From: Pseudomonas sp. KUIN-1
GTDB taxonomy: Bacteria > Pseudomonadota > Gammaproteobacteria > Pseudomonadales > Pseudomonadaceae
Direction: 5' to 3'
NCBI RefSeq assembly: GCF_009176725.1
Contig: NZ_AP020337.1
Location: forward strand, 434,001 to 498,000
Length of the DNA stretch: 64,000 nucleotides
A program made the translations under genes and the position numbers. This document shows positions 43,051 to 52,462 of this stretch, in pieces (the first letter of the stretch is position 1; the number at the start of each line of letters is the position of its first letter). The notes under the pieces are model-generated. The model searched no databases and had not been told where the DNA came from. It saw nothing but the letters and a program-made list of their open reading frames with translations.

Positions 43051-43781
43051 GATGCTCCCACTTCCAGGGGTTTGCGGGCCACGACATTGACCAGCGTTTC
43101 CTCACGTTGCCCGAATGGCCTGGGCTTTTGCAGTTTCAAGACTTCGAGCAGGCCGAAGTCCCTGGCGCGGCTCCACCACAGGTAAGGGTACGAAACATTC
43201 TGTGCATCGAACTCGAAACCCTGGTCGCGGATCATCTGCAGATACTGCGCCGCGCTTTTCTGAACGTGCATCGGGTGGCGGAACAGCCAGCGAATCACCC
43301 AGGTGTCGATGTACGCTTCGGTCGACTCGGCGAACAGCAGATAGCCGCCCGGTTTGAGTACGCGGTAAAACTCGGCCAGCGCCTGTTGCTGATCGACCAG
43401 ATGATGGAAAGTCTGGTGGCAGAACAGCAGATCGACGCTGGCGTCAGGCACTTGCAGGGCTGCGCAGTCGCTGCCGATCAGTTCGACCTCTACGCCTCTG
43501 GCCCGCGCCTCTTCACGACTCATGTCGAGGCTGTGCGGGTCGGCGTCGACACCGATGAGCCTGGAGGGCTGAAAAACCTTGTTCAGGTGCTGGAACGAGC
43601 GGCCTTGCCCGCACCCGGCGTCGAGCAACACCGGCGCAACCGGCGGCGCGCTGGCGAACAGGCTGCGCAAGTCGTCTATCGCCACGCGCAGCACGCGGTA
43701 CTGCCAGATGTTGCTGCGCAGAAACCACAGGCCGAAGCGGGTTTCCTCGACATAACTGTCACTCAGGAACGGTCGATTCAT
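43047..43781 (-). CDS. Class I SAM-dependent methyltransferase
   Basis: 244 residues from the ATG at 43781, which overlaps the flavoprotein stop. Motif I LLDAGCGQGRS and the acidic GVDADPHS, plus HQTFHHL and VLKPGGYLL, identify a class I methyltransferase. Aryl polyenes often carry a methyl group on the aromatic ring, so it may methylate the starter ring or a hydroxyl. That is inference. Overlaps the lipoprotein gene by 4 bp. Confidence 0.8.
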   Translation of the reverse strand: MNRPFLSDSYVEETRFGLWFLRSNIWQYRVLRVAIDDLRSLFASAPPVAPVLLDAGCGQGRSFQHLNKVFQPSRLIGVDADPHSLDMSREEARARGVEVELIGSDCAALQVPDASVDLLFCHQTFHHLVDQQQALAEFYRVLKPGGYLLFAESTEAYIDTWVIRWLFRHPMHVQKSAAQYLQMIRDQGFEFDAQNVSYPYLWWSRARDFGLLEVLKLQKPRPFGQREETLVNVVARKPLEVGAS

Positions 43782-45025
43782 GAGCCACTGCCCGCGCAGA
43801 TTTCCGAGAGCGTGCGCAGGCGGCGCTTGGGCTCGCTGACAAACGGATTGCGTTCGTCCCAGGCATAACCGGCCAGAATCGAGCTGATCATGCGGCGGAT
43901 GTCCGGAGCGCTGCCGGGGTAGAAGATCACGTTCTGGAACGTACCGTCGTACCAGCCTTCGACATAGGCGCGAAAGGTGTCGACGCCACGTTTCAATGGC
44001 ACCGCGAACTCGCTTTCCCAATTCACGTTTTCGCCCTGCAACTGCCGGCTCAGCACGCCAGCCGCCATGCTCGCCGAACGCATGGCGATGGTCACGCCCG
44101 AAGAAAACACCGGGTCGAGGAATTCCGCCGCGTTGCCCAGCAGCGCAAAGCCCTTGCCGTGCAGGGTCTTGACGTTGGCCGAGTAGCCGCCGATGGTTCT
44201 CGCCGGCGTGTCCCAGACCGCGTTTTTCAGCACGCTGGCCAGTTGCGGTGTTTCAGCGATAAAGGCGCGCAGGCAGGCATCCAGATCCGCGGGCTTGTCC
44301 TTGAAGCGTTCAGCCGAGGCGACCACGCCTATCGAACAGCGGCCTTCACTGAACGGAATCGACCAGAACCACACATCGCTGTGCTGCGGATGGATGCTGA
44401 CGAGAATCTTGCGGCGGTCGAAGGGCGGGCTTTCGATGCGGTCTTCGATATGCGTGAACACCGCCTGGCGCACGGGGAAACCCGACGGCGCTTCCAGATC
44501 CAGCAAGCGCGGCAGCACGCGGCCATAACCGCTGGCGTCGAGCACGAAGCTGGCCTGCACGCTGTATTCGCTGCCGTCCTCGCGCCTCACACGCAAAACC
44601 GGCTGCGGGCCTGCGAAGTCGGCACTGACGATCTCTTCCTGATAGCGGATTTCCACGCCTTGCAGCGCGGCCTGGTCCGCGAGCAGTTTGTCGAACTCGC
44701 TGCGCTGCACCTGAAAGGTCGTCGGCCTGCCGTTGCTGAACGTATCGCCGAAGTCGAAATCGCTGTATTGCTCGCCACGCGCGAAGGCTGCGCCATTCTT
44801 GGGCTGGAAACCGGCGGCCTGCACTGCCTCCAGCATTCCGGCCTCTTCGACGAAGTCCAGGCAATGGCACAGCAGGCTTTCACCGATGGAGAAGCGCGGA
44901 AACAGCTGGCGCTCGATGATCAGCACGTCATGGCCCTGGCGTTTGAGCAGGGCAGCCGCTATTGAACCGGCCGGGCCGGCACCGATGACGACGACCTGAC
45001 GAATTTCCCTATCAGTGATGGGCAC
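43778..45025 (-). CDS. Flavin-dependent halogenase-like oxidoreductase
   Basis: FAD protein of 415 residues from the GTG at 45025, chosen because AAAAGGAA lies 5 bp before it; an upstream TTG lacks one. GAGPAG (residues 15-20) binds FAD. It also has GESLL (48-52), Lys76 in GFQPKNG, the WFWSIP motif (219-224) and F302-x-x-P-x-x-S-x-G310. These match the motifs of flavin-dependent halogenases (GWxWxIP and Fx.Px.Sx.G, with the catalytic lysine). Proteins of this type are often only annotated as NAD(P)/FAD-dependent oxidoreductase in aryl polyene clusters. Halogenase activity is unproven. Confidence 0.75.
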   Translation of the reverse strand: MPITDREIRQVVVIGAGPAGSIAAALLKRQGHDVLIIERQLFPRFSIGESLLCHCLDFVEEAGMLEAVQAAGFQPKNGAAFARGEQYSDFDFGDTFSNGRPTTFQVQRSEFDKLLADQAALQGVEIRYQEEIVSADFAGPQPVLRVRREDGSEYSVQASFVLDASGYGRVLPRLLDLEAPSGFPVRQAVFTHIEDRIESPPFDRRKILVSIHPQHSDVWFWSIPFSEGRCSIGVVASAERFKDKPADLDACLRAFIAETPQLASVLKNAVWDTPARTIGGYSANVKTLHGKGFALLGNAAEFLDPVFSSGVTIAMRSASMAAGVLSRQLQGENVNWESEFAVPLKRGVDTFRAYVEGWYDGTFQNVIFYPGSAPDIRRMISSILAGYAWDERNPFVSEPKRRLRTLSEICAGSGS

Positions 45026-45079
45026 AGGTATTCCTTTTCGGTTGGGCGGTGGCAGGGAGTGACGACAGCGCTGCAAGAT

Positions 45080-47443
45080 TCATGCGTGTGGCCCTTCAGC
45101 ATTGGCTGGCGAATGAAGCGCTTTACGCGGGCTGGCCCAGGGCGCCAGCAGGAAGCTGAACGCCAGCCCCAGACTGACCGACAGGCCGAAGTTGCTGATC
45201 GCCGGGGTGCTGGAAACGGCCAGCAGCCCGAACGACAGCCAGGTGGTGAGCGCCGCCAGCAGCGTGCCCAGCAGGCTGACCGCCGCGCCGCCTATCTGCT
45301 CGCGCATCAGGATGGCGTAATCGACGCTGATCGCCGTGACCAGCAGCAGGCCGAACAGGCTGAACAGGGTCAGCGGCTGACCGAGCCAGCCCAGGCTGGC
45401 GAGGCTGCACAGGGCCGCCAGCAGTGGCAGGGCGACGATGCGCAACGCACCACCGAAGCCAAACGGAGTGATCAGCAGCAGGACGATCAGTACGCACGAC
45501 GCCAGCTTCAATTCCGCTGCACTGATCTGTGTGTGGGCAAACACCTCGTTGAGCTCACCCAGGCGGTCGACCAGTTGCACGCCCTCCAGCCCGATGGCCT
45601 GCACGCGCAGCAACGCCATGCTGTTCATGCCGCGCAGGCTGACGATACTGGCGACACCTTGATCGCCATTGTCATCGCGGGTCGGTCCCAGCCAGAGCGT
45701 GCGCCACGGCTCGCTCAGCGGGCCTTGAAGCGCCTGATCGACGTCTTGCGCAGGCAGTGCCTGTAATTGCGCCAGTTCAGCCTTCAAGGCGCTGGCCGGA
45801 ACGCCAAGTTGCACCAGCGGTGCCCAGTATTGCGGCAATTTGCCCAGTGCATCGCGGGTGGCCTGTTGTTCGGCAGGCGAATCGAGCAACTGGTTGAGCG
45901 CCATGTAGCCTTGCAGCTTGTCCATGCTGACCAGTTGGTCGAGCCGTTGGGTCAGTTCGGACTGCCGATCCAGCAATTGCTGCTGGTCCTTGCCGCGCAC
46001 CAGAAAGAACTGGCTGGTGGGTTGATAACCGGTGATCCGTGCGATGGCCTGGGCTTCATCGGTCAACGCCTGAGGCGCTGCCACCCACTGGCGGATATCG
46101 TTCTTGGTGGTCAGGTGCCAGAGCCCGCCGCCACAGAAGGCCAACAGCAGCACCAGCAGAATCGGTGTGCTGATGCGCAGCAACAAGGCGGCGCGGCAAT
46201 CGAGCATCAATTGCGCCAGTTTCAATGGCCACTGGGCAGGGCTGATCTCGACATTGGCGAGCAGCGCCGGCAGCAGGCACACCGCCGTCAGGTAGGCGCC
46301 GATCAGGCCGGCCGCCGAGAACACCGCAATTTGCGTGAGTGCCGGGAACGGCGTCCAGGCCAGCGCCAGGTAGCCGATGCAACTGGTGATCAGGCTCAGG
46401 CTCAGGCCCGGCAGGGTCAGGCGCAAGGCGGGCCAGCTGCGCCAGGGCTTGAGGCTCCAGCTCTTGGACAGGTAATGCAGCGGGTAATCCACCGCGACGC
46501 CGATCAGGCTGGAGCCCAGCACCAGTGTCATGACGTGCATGCTGCCGAATAGCGCGACGCAGGCCACCGCGCCGAACAGCATGCCGACCACCACCGGCAC
46601 GAATGCCAGCAGCACGCTCCAGCGGCGGAAGGCGAGCAACAGCAACAACAGGATACCGACCGTTGCGCCACCGCCGACCCAGGTGATTTCCCGGCTGGCC
46701 TGCTTCTGCCCGTCGGCAGCGTAAAGCAGCCCGCTGGCCGCGAGCAATTGCCCCCCCGCCTGACTGGCCTGCACCCGCGCTTGCGCCAGCAGGTCGGCAA
46801 CCTGGCCGGGCAGGTGCATATCGAAGGCATCGGTCCGGGTTCGTGAACGCAGCAGTACCCAGCTTTTACCCTCGGCGCTGGCCACCAGCGCGCCACTGGC
46901 CAGGTCCGCCTCGACCGAGCCCTGCTTCGGCAGGCCGTTCTGGATACGTCCGGTCAGCCCCAGCCAGTCATCCTGACCAGGCACCAGGCTGAACCCGGCA
47001 AACGGGTCGAACAGCGTCTGTACGCGCTGTTCGATGAAGGTTTTCGGGTCGTCGATCAGCAGTGTGCGGTCCGCTGTCGGCAACATGGCGATGCGCCCTT
47101 GCAGCAACTGGGTGCGCAGCGCGGGCAGGTCGGCCTGCAGCGACCACTGGACCTTCTCGAACAGGCCGGTCGACTGCCATTGTTCAGCCAGGTTACGCGC
47201 CAGTTCGACGGCCTTTTGCCGATCGCTGTGGCCCACCAGCACCAGCATTTCGCGGTTGAGCGGTTCCTGCATGCGCTTTTCGGCGCTCACCACCAGTTCG
47301 TCGTTATCGGTGCCCGGCACCAGCTCCATCAGGTTGGCCGACAGCGGCGAGCGGTCGTGCCACTGCCAGCCAGCCAGCGCCAATACGCCCGCCAGAATCA
47401 GTAGGAACAGTCGCGGCAACAGCCGCTCAGTCTTTGAAGTCAT
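45080..47443 (-). CDS. RND/MMPL-type lipid exporter of the aryl polyene cluster
   Basis: Inner-membrane exporter of about 787 residues (an alternative ATG at 47455 adds four). An N-terminal membrane anchor (LFLLILAGVLALAGW) is followed by a periplasmic domain and two sets of membrane helices with a second periplasmic domain between. The motif GVAVDYPLHYLSKSW is typical of MMPL/RND permeases. Likely moves the polyene lipid from the inner membrane to the LolA-like carrier. It overlaps the LolA-like gene by 17 bp. About 55 bp separate it from the flavoprotein gene. Confidence 0.85.
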   Translation of the reverse strand: MTSKTERLLPRLFLLILAGVLALAGWQWHDRSPLSANLMELVPGTDNDELVVSAEKRMQEPLNREMLVLVGHSDRQKAVELARNLAEQWQSTGLFEKVQWSLQADLPALRTQLLQGRIAMLPTADRTLLIDDPKTFIEQRVQTLFDPFAGFSLVPGQDDWLGLTGRIQNGLPKQGSVEADLASGALVASAEGKSWVLLRSRTRTDAFDMHLPGQVADLLAQARVQASQAGGQLLAASGLLYAADGQKQASREITWVGGGATVGILLLLLLAFRRWSVLLAFVPVVVGMLFGAVACVALFGSMHVMTLVLGSSLIGVAVDYPLHYLSKSWSLKPWRSWPALRLTLPGLSLSLITSCIGYLALAWTPFPALTQIAVFSAAGLIGAYLTAVCLLPALLANVEISPAQWPLKLAQLMLDCRAALLLRISTPILLVLLLAFCGGGLWHLTTKNDIRQWVAAPQALTDEAQAIARITGYQPTSQFFLVRGKDQQQLLDRQSELTQRLDQLVSMDKLQGYMALNQLLDSPAEQQATRDALGKLPQYWAPLVQLGVPASALKAELAQLQALPAQDVDQALQGPLSEPWRTLWLGPTRDDNGDQGVASIVSLRGMNSMALLRVQAIGLEGVQLVDRLGELNEVFAHTQISAAELKLASCVLIVLLLITPFGFGGALRIVALPLLAALCSLASLGWLGQPLTLFSLFGLLLVTAISVDYAILMREQIGGAAVSLLGTLLAALTTWLSFGLLAVSSTPAISNFGLSVSLGLAFSFLLAPWASPRKALHSPANAEGPHA

Positions 47444-48041
47444 TACGCTGCGCATCAGTCAGGGTCGGGGCACTGTTGCTGTCGATCATTTTCAGGACCG
47501 TGCTGTCGCCCTGGGTTTCCAGCAGCTCGATACGCTGCACCAGTTCGCCGCCGTCGATGTTGATCTGCTTGAACACTTGTTGCAGCAGCATCGAGCGTGG
47601 CGTCAGGGTGAGGTGCCAGGCATTCGCCTCGCCCTTGAGCTGCAAGTCGAAATCCCGTTGCAGGCCGCTGCTGTCGCCTTGCAGGACCGCCAGGAACAGA
47701 CGGTTCTGCTCGGCGCCGGCGTTCTTGTTCGGCACCGGCTTCCAGGTGCTGACATTGCCAGCGGTTTCACGACGGGCAATACCGTCGGCATTGATGCGGT
47801 AATCCTGCTTGAGCGGTGTTTCCAGCAGCCAGAGCAGCCCGAAATCCCTGGCGAGCACGAAGCGGCCCTTGCTGAGCAGCGGTTGCGGCAGGGCGCGCAG
47901 GTGTTTTTCCTGAACGAAACGACCCTGCACCACGGCAGGTTTGGCGAGCTGGTCGCTCAGCTGTTGCAGGTCGAAAGCCTGCGCCAGGGACGAAAGGCAC
48001 AGCAGACCCAGCAGAATCAAGGTGCGAAGCGGGCGGTTCAT
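47427..48041 (-). CDS. LolA-like outer-membrane lipid carrier
   Basis: Periplasmic carrier of 204 residues with a signal peptide (MNRPLRTLILLGLLCLSS, cleavage after AQA). The rest has the antiparallel sheet of LolA (VQGRFVQEKHL, LLSKGRFVLARDFGLLW, MLLQQVFKQI). It probably ferries the aryl polyene lipid to the outer membrane; the genomic context supports this. Overlaps the thioesterase gene upstream by 4 bp. Confidence 0.82.
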   Translation of the reverse strand: MNRPLRTLILLGLLCLSSLAQAFDLQQLSDQLAKPAVVQGRFVQEKHLRALPQPLLSKGRFVLARDFGLLWLLETPLKQDYRINADGIARRETAGNVSTWKPVPNKNAGAEQNRLFLAVLQGDSSGLQRDFDLQLKGEANAWHLTLTPRSMLLQQVFKQINIDGGELVQRIELLETQGDSTVLKMIDSNSAPTLTDAQRNDFKD

Positions 48042-48487
48042 GGCGAGGCGCTCTCTATTGTGCTCTCAAGGGCATTTTTCACGGCATCGATGAACACTTG
48101 CGGCGAAGCCAGTTGCATTTCCCGGCTCTGGCTGTCGACGGCGACCTGCACAGTGCTGGCGCGGGTCAGGCGCTCACCGGTGTGTGCATCGGTGATCAGG
48201 TAATTGATTTTCAAGCGGTTCTCCCACTCCACCAGACTGGCGCGCACGTTCAGTGTCTGACCGAACACGGCGCTGCGCACATAGCGCAATTGCAGATCGA
48301 TCACCGGCCAACCATAACCGGATTCGAGCATCTGCATGTAGTTATGGCCGATATGATCGAGCAACGCGCAACGCGCCACTTCGAGGTACTTCACGTAGTG
48401 CCCGTGCCAGACGATGTTCATCATGTCGACGTCGAAAAACGGCACGACGATTTCAGTGTCGATGTGCAGAAAACCCTTACTGCGCAT
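48038..48487 (-). CDS. apeK: Hotdog thioesterase (4HBT family, ApeK-like)
   Basis: 149 residues from the ATG at 48487, with a strong AGGAGGTT site 6 bp before it. The 4-hydroxybenzoyl-CoA thioesterase motif with the catalytic Asp is seen in FFDVDMMNIVWHGHYVKYLE. In the aryl polyene pathway it releases or edits ACP-bound chains. A 65-bp gap to the next upstream gene holds a small hairpin. Confidence 0.83.
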   Translation of the reverse strand: MRSKGFLHIDTEIVVPFFDVDMMNIVWHGHYVKYLEVARCALLDHIGHNYMQMLESGYGWPVIDLQLRYVRSAVFGQTLNVRASLVEWENRLKINYLITDAHTGERLTRASTVQVAVDSQSREMQLASPQVFIDAVKNALESTIESASP

Positions 48488-48531
48488 GTAACCTCCTGTG
48501 GCGACCCGCGCTGATTTTACAACGCAGCACA

Positions 48532-48550
48532 TGATCGCCGAGCGCGATCA
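48532..48550 (-). promoter_or_regulatory. Hairpin in the largest internal gap of the APE operon's first half
   Basis: TGATCGC-CGAGC-GCGATCA is a perfect 7-bp inverted repeat 3 bp after the acyltransferase stop, before the thioesterase gene. It may attenuate transcription or stabilise mRNA ends; the operon otherwise overlaps almost continuously. Confidence 0.35.
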
Positions 48551-48552
48551 GC

Positions 48553-49500
48553 TCATGAGCCTGATTCATCGGCAGACTTCCAGAATGGGTAGAAATTGAA
48601 CCATTGCTGCGGCGCTTCCAGGCAATAGTGCCCAAGACGCTCGGCATAACGCGTGGCCCACTGCTCGATGACCTGAGCGCGGTCGCTGCGCCGCCACTCG
48701 ATGGCGTCGGCGAACGGTTCGAGAATCATCCGATAGCCTTTCGCACCCTTGAGGCAGAAGAACAGGTTGACCGAGCACTTGAGCAGACCGGCCAGCAGCC
48801 AGGGGCCTTGCGGGAAGTTGGCCGGCTGACCGAGAAAGTCGACCCGCACATTGCGCCCGCCGTGCAGCGCGACGCGGTCACCGGCGATGGCCAGCCACTC
48901 GCCTTCGTCCAGGCGCTGGCTGAGCTGCAGCATGATGGCCGGATCCAGCTCGCTGACCTGAATCAGGCGCAGATTAGTCGCGCCGGCTTCGCCGAGCAGG
49001 CGATTGAAACGTTCGGCGTGCTTGGTGTGCACCAGCACGTTCATGGTGACCTTTTCGCCGAGTTCGGCCAGCGCACGGCACACTTCGAGGTTGCCCAGGT
49101 GCGCACCGACCAGCATCTGTCCGCGTTGGCCACGCAGGTTCTGGCGCAGCAGGGCCTGGTCGACGATCTCGATCTGATCGATACCCAGCCTGCCGTTCCA
49201 CACGTCGAGCTTGTCGAGCAAGGCATCGGCAAATGCCATGAACTGCCCGAACACCCGGCGCTGGCCGGGCCGCAGTTCGGGCTTGCCGCTCCAGTCGGCC
49301 AGGTGCTGCTGGTATTGCCAGATGCTGTGCCGGGCACGTCGGCCGAAGACAAAGAAATACAGAACGATGCCATACAGCACCGGGCTGAGCAGGCGCCGGC
49401 CGAGTACCCGCATGCCCCAGGCGGTGAGCTTCATGAGCATGAAACTGCCGCGCTCCTGATGACTGGCCCAATGCTCCCTGGGCGACTTATCGATGCTCAT
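48553..49500 (-). CDS. LpxL-like lipid acyltransferase
   Basis: Membrane-associated acyltransferase of 315 residues in the lauroyl/lipid A acyltransferase family. N-terminal hydrophobic segment (LLSPVLYGIVLYFFVFG), the HX4E dyad in GAHLGNLEVC, and WLAIAGDRVALHGGRNVRVDFLG are visible. It probably attaches the polyene or a partner fatty acid to the lipid anchor. Starts at an ATG overlapping the glycosyltransferase stop. Confidence 0.82.
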   Translation of the reverse strand: MSIDKSPREHWASHQERGSFMLMKLTAWGMRVLGRRLLSPVLYGIVLYFFVFGRRARHSIWQYQQHLADWSGKPELRPGQRRVFGQFMAFADALLDKLDVWNGRLGIDQIEIVDQALLRQNLRGQRGQMLVGAHLGNLEVCRALAELGEKVTMNVLVHTKHAERFNRLLGEAGATNLRLIQVSELDPAIMLQLSQRLDEGEWLAIAGDRVALHGGRNVRVDFLGQPANFPQGPWLLAGLLKCSVNLFFCLKGAKGYRMILEPFADAIEWRRSDRAQVIEQWATRYAERLGHYCLEAPQQWFNFYPFWKSADESGS

Positions 49501-50231
49501 GGCCGCCACCGTCGCCACAGGATCATGGGCAGGCGTACCAGCATGCTGAAGAACAGTTTGGCGTGCATTTTCGAAATCAGAGCGTTGTCGTGAAACAGGC
49601 GGAAATGCGACAGGCCGTCCTGCGGGTAGTGAACCCGTGTCGGCAGCCAGCGCATCGGCTGGCCGCGCCAGGACAGGCGCACGAGAATTTCCGAGTCGAA
49701 ATCCATGCGCCTGCCGATCTGCACGCGGTCGATCAGCGCCACCACCGGCGCCAGCGGATACAGGCGAAAGCCGCACATGGAGTCGCGAATGTGCAACGAC
49801 AGGGTGTTGATCCACACCCAGACGTGGGTCAGGTAGCGTGCATACAGACGGCCTTTGGGCACGCTCTCGTCGAACTGCGGATAGCCGCAGATCAGCGCAT
49901 CCGGGTGCTGGCGCGACTGCTCCAGAAACACCGGGATATCGCTCAGATCATGCTGGCCATCGGCATCGACCTGCAACGCATGGCTGAAACCGAGCCGGAA
50001 CGCCTCGCGGAACCCCGCCATCACCGCGCCGCCCTTGCCCTGATTGACCGGCAGGCGCAGCAGGTAGATAGCCTCGCCCTGTGCCAACTGCTGTAACACG
50101 GCTTCGCAGGCCGGGCTGCTGGCATCGTCGACCAGGATGCACGGCAACCCGGCGTTGCGCACGGCCTTGACCACGTTGGGCACGGCCAGCTCGTGGTCAA
50201 ACACCGGAATGATCACGCAAGGCTTATGCAT
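49497..50231 (-). CDS. Family 2 glycosyltransferase
   Basis: 244 residues from the ATG at 50231 ([17 protein letters not shown]). The GT-A nucleotide segments LVDDASSP and VDADGQHD (metal-binding DxD) are clear, and a C-terminal hydrophobic segment (HAKLFFSMLVRLPMILW) suggests membrane contact. Likely adds a sugar to the lipid anchor of the aryl polyene. Overlaps the ligase gene by 8 bp. Confidence 0.83.
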   Translation of the reverse strand: MHKPCVIIPVFDHELAVPNVVKAVRNAGLPCILVDDASSPACEAVLQQLAQGEAIYLLRLPVNQGKGGAVMAGFREAFRLGFSHALQVDADGQHDLSDIPVFLEQSRQHPDALICGYPQFDESVPKGRLYARYLTHVWVWINTLSLHIRDSMCGFRLYPLAPVVALIDRVQIGRRMDFDSEILVRLSWRGQPMRWLPTRVHYPQDGLSHFRLFHDNALISKMHAKLFFSMLVRLPMILWRRWRP

Positions 50232-51915
50232 GGTCGTCCTCCAGGAGGATCCGGCCACTGGAGCAGGGCGCGTTGTCGGCGTTGCGAAAGGCGAAGTGCA
50301 GCTTGGAGCGTGCCGCATCGAAGCGCAGCGTCAGCGTGAGACGGTCGCCGGGGCGCACCAGCTGCTGGAATTTGAGCACCTCCATGCCGGCGAATCCGCA
50401 TGGCAGGTCGAGCAGGCGCCGGCCCAGACTGATCGCCCAGTCGACCTGCACCACGCCCGGCAAAATCGGCGCCTTGGGAAAGTGGCCGTTGAAAAACGCC
50501 AGATCGGGCGGGACACTCAAGTGCAGGTGCAGCTCGCCTTCGACGTTCTGTTGCTCAAGCACTTCCGGTTGTTTCGAGCGCGGCGCCAGCAGCAGCGCCT
50601 CGACGTCTGCTTGAGGCAGCTTGCCCTGGGCGTTGAGCGGCATCTGCCGCAGCAGCCGCCAGCGACGCGGCAGGGCGATGGTTTCGCAATGCGGCTGCAG
50701 GTGCTGTCGCAAGGCTTCGGTGAGCGCCCGGCGGCCTTGATTGCGCAGGGCCAGCAAGCCCGCGGCGCTCAGCACCAGCAGCGCGCCCAGCGAGGCACGG
50801 TTTGCCTGCACCAAGCCAAGGCGTGCTTCACTCACCCACGGGTGAGCCGCGAGGGCCTGCTCGATCAGCGGCAAGGACACGCGCTTCTCTTCGAGTTTGA
50901 CGATGCGGTCCAGCCTGCCCAGCAGTTCAAAGCGCCCGTCTGCGCCGATCAGCGCCGCATCGGCGGTCTGCTCGACATGGCCGGGCGGCAGATAGGGCGA
51001 GCTGATGCGCAGCGCACCTTGCGCATCCTGACTCAGCTCTACGCCGTCGAAGGCCTGCCAGCGCTGCCCGCCCTGACGCCAGGCGATGCCGCCGGTTTCC
51101 GAGCTGCCGAGAATTTCCGTCGGCCACTGGCCGAGGCGTTGCTGCAGGCTCTGTGCGGCGTCGGCCGGCAATGCACCACCGGAAGAGAACACCCGGCGCA
51201 CGGCCGCAAGACTGTGCCAGTCGAGATTGTCGCCCATGCGTTTGAGCAGCGCGGGGCTGGCGACCCAGGCGAATGACGGGTATTCACGGCTGGCGCGTTG
51301 CAGGTCTTCGGCGAACGGCAACTGACGGCGCACGAACGGGCGTGCCGCGCACAGCGGCCACAGCAAACGAAACAGCAGCCCGTAAATATGTTGCGTCGCC
51401 ACGCTGCCGATCATGCATGCCGAGCCGAGCTCCGCGCCCCACAGCTGTTCCAGCCCGCAGACTTCGTTGGCCAGTTGCCGCAGGCGCTTCTCGATCAGTT
51501 TGGGCTCGCCGCTGGAGCCTGAGGTGCACAGGCTCAGCCGGCATTGGTCGAGGTCCAGCGCTGCCGCCGGGAGGGGCGCGGCACGCAGATCGCTCAGCTG
51601 GGTGTCACCTGGCAGGTCGGTCAGCCAAAGGTCGACCTGATTCGCCCAGCGCTCGCGGGTCTGGCCCTGCAAGTCGGCGGGCAGCAACACATGCACGTCC
51701 GCGCGCCAGGCCGCGAACAACGCAATGGCCAGGTCGGCGGCATCTTCGAGGTGCACTGCAAGGTGGGTGATGCCACGCGCTTGCAGCCCAGCGGCCACGC
51801 TGAGCGCCTGATCACGAAACTGCGCGTGGTCCAGGGTCGGGGCCAGCGTCAGCAGCCGGTCGGGCAGCGCATCGAGCAGCAGGTGTTCCAGGTTCAACCA
51901 GTTCATGCGATCCAT
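50224..51915 (-). CDS. apeH: AMP-dependent ligase fused to hotdog dehydratase (ApeH-ApeI fusion)
   Basis: 563-residue two-domain enzyme. Residues 1-450 form an acyl-adenylating domain with the P-loop TSGSSGEPK (131-139), SSETGG, and [14 protein letters not shown], expected to activate the aromatic starter acid and load it on an ACP. Residues 452-563 form a FabA/FabZ-like hotdog domain with FNGHFP (His478) and [10 protein letters not shown]; the Glu of FabZ is Asp492 here. In the described E. coli aryl polyene cluster the ligase ApeH and the dehydratase ApeI are separate proteins, so this is a fusion. The gap to the membrane protein gene is one base. Confidence 0.83.
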   Translation of the reverse strand: MDRMNWLNLEHLLLDALPDRLLTLAPTLDHAQFRDQALSVAAGLQARGITHLAVHLEDAADLAIALFAAWRADVHVLLPADLQGQTRERWANQVDLWLTDLPGDTQLSDLRAAPLPAAALDLDQCRLSLCTSGSSGEPKLIEKRLRQLANEVCGLEQLWGAELGSACMIGSVATQHIYGLLFRLLWPLCAARPFVRRQLPFAEDLQRASREYPSFAWVASPALLKRMGDNLDWHSLAAVRRVFSSGGALPADAAQSLQQRLGQWPTEILGSSETGGIAWRQGGQRWQAFDGVELSQDAQGALRISSPYLPPGHVEQTADAALIGADGRFELLGRLDRIVKLEEKRVSLPLIEQALAAHPWVSEARLGLVQANRASLGALLVLSAAGLLALRNQGRRALTEALRQHLQPHCETIALPRRWRLLRQMPLNAQGKLPQADVEALLLAPRSKQPEVLEQQNVEGELHLHLSVPPDLAFFNGHFPKAPILPGVVQVDWAISLGRRLLDLPCGFAGMEVLKFQQLVRPGDRLTLTLRFDAARSKLHFAFRNADNAPCSSGRILLEDDHA

Positions 51916-51916
51916 T

Positions 51917-52462
51917 TCATTTGCCGCCCGCAGAGGGTGGGCGGACGATCCATTCGACAGCGAACAACACGCCCATCAGGCCGTAGGAAATCAGGCCGGT
52001 GTACAGCGTCCACCATGACAACGGTGCCCACAGCGTCAGGATGGCTGACGTGAGGCCGTTGACGAGAAAGAACAGGCACCAAATCTGCGTGACTTTACGG
52101 GTGTAGCGAATACCGGCCTCAGGCAGATCGGGGCGGTTCAGGCGCGCCATCTTTTCCACGATCGGCGGGCCGTAGACAAGGCTTGAACCGAACAGACCGA
52201 GCATGAAGGTGCTGACCAGTACCGGATACCAGCGCAGCATCATGTGACTGTCGAGGGCGCCGAGCACCACGCAAAAGATCAGCGCGACAATCGCCATCGC
52301 CAGGCTGCCTTGCCTGCGCTCTCCGGTCAGGGCGCGCGCCAGCCACAGGCTGCCGAGCAGCAGCGCGAACTGCCAGGGGGCGAAATGCTCGGTCCCCCAA
52401 TAGACGGCGAATGGATACAGCACGCCGGCCAGCACCAGAATCAGGCCAATCAGCCGCTTCAT
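51917..52462 (-). CDS. Integral membrane protein of the APE cluster (COG4648-like)
   Basis: 181 residues with about five membrane helices (GLILVLAGVLYPFAVYW, FALLLGSLWLARALT, MAIVALIFCVVLGAL and others) and a basic loop between helices. It sits between the ACP genes and the ligase gene, as in other aryl polyene clusters. No activity is known; it might help the membrane step of lipid assembly. Confidence 0.75.
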   Translation of the reverse strand: MKRLIGLILVLAGVLYPFAVYWGTEHFAPWQFALLLGSLWLARALTGERRQGSLAMAIVALIFCVVLGALDSHMMLRWYPVLVSTFMLGLFGSSLVYGPPIVEKMARLNRPDLPEAGIRYTRKVTQIWCLFFLVNGLTSAILTLWAPLSWWTLYTGLISYGLMGVLFAVEWIVRPPSAGGK

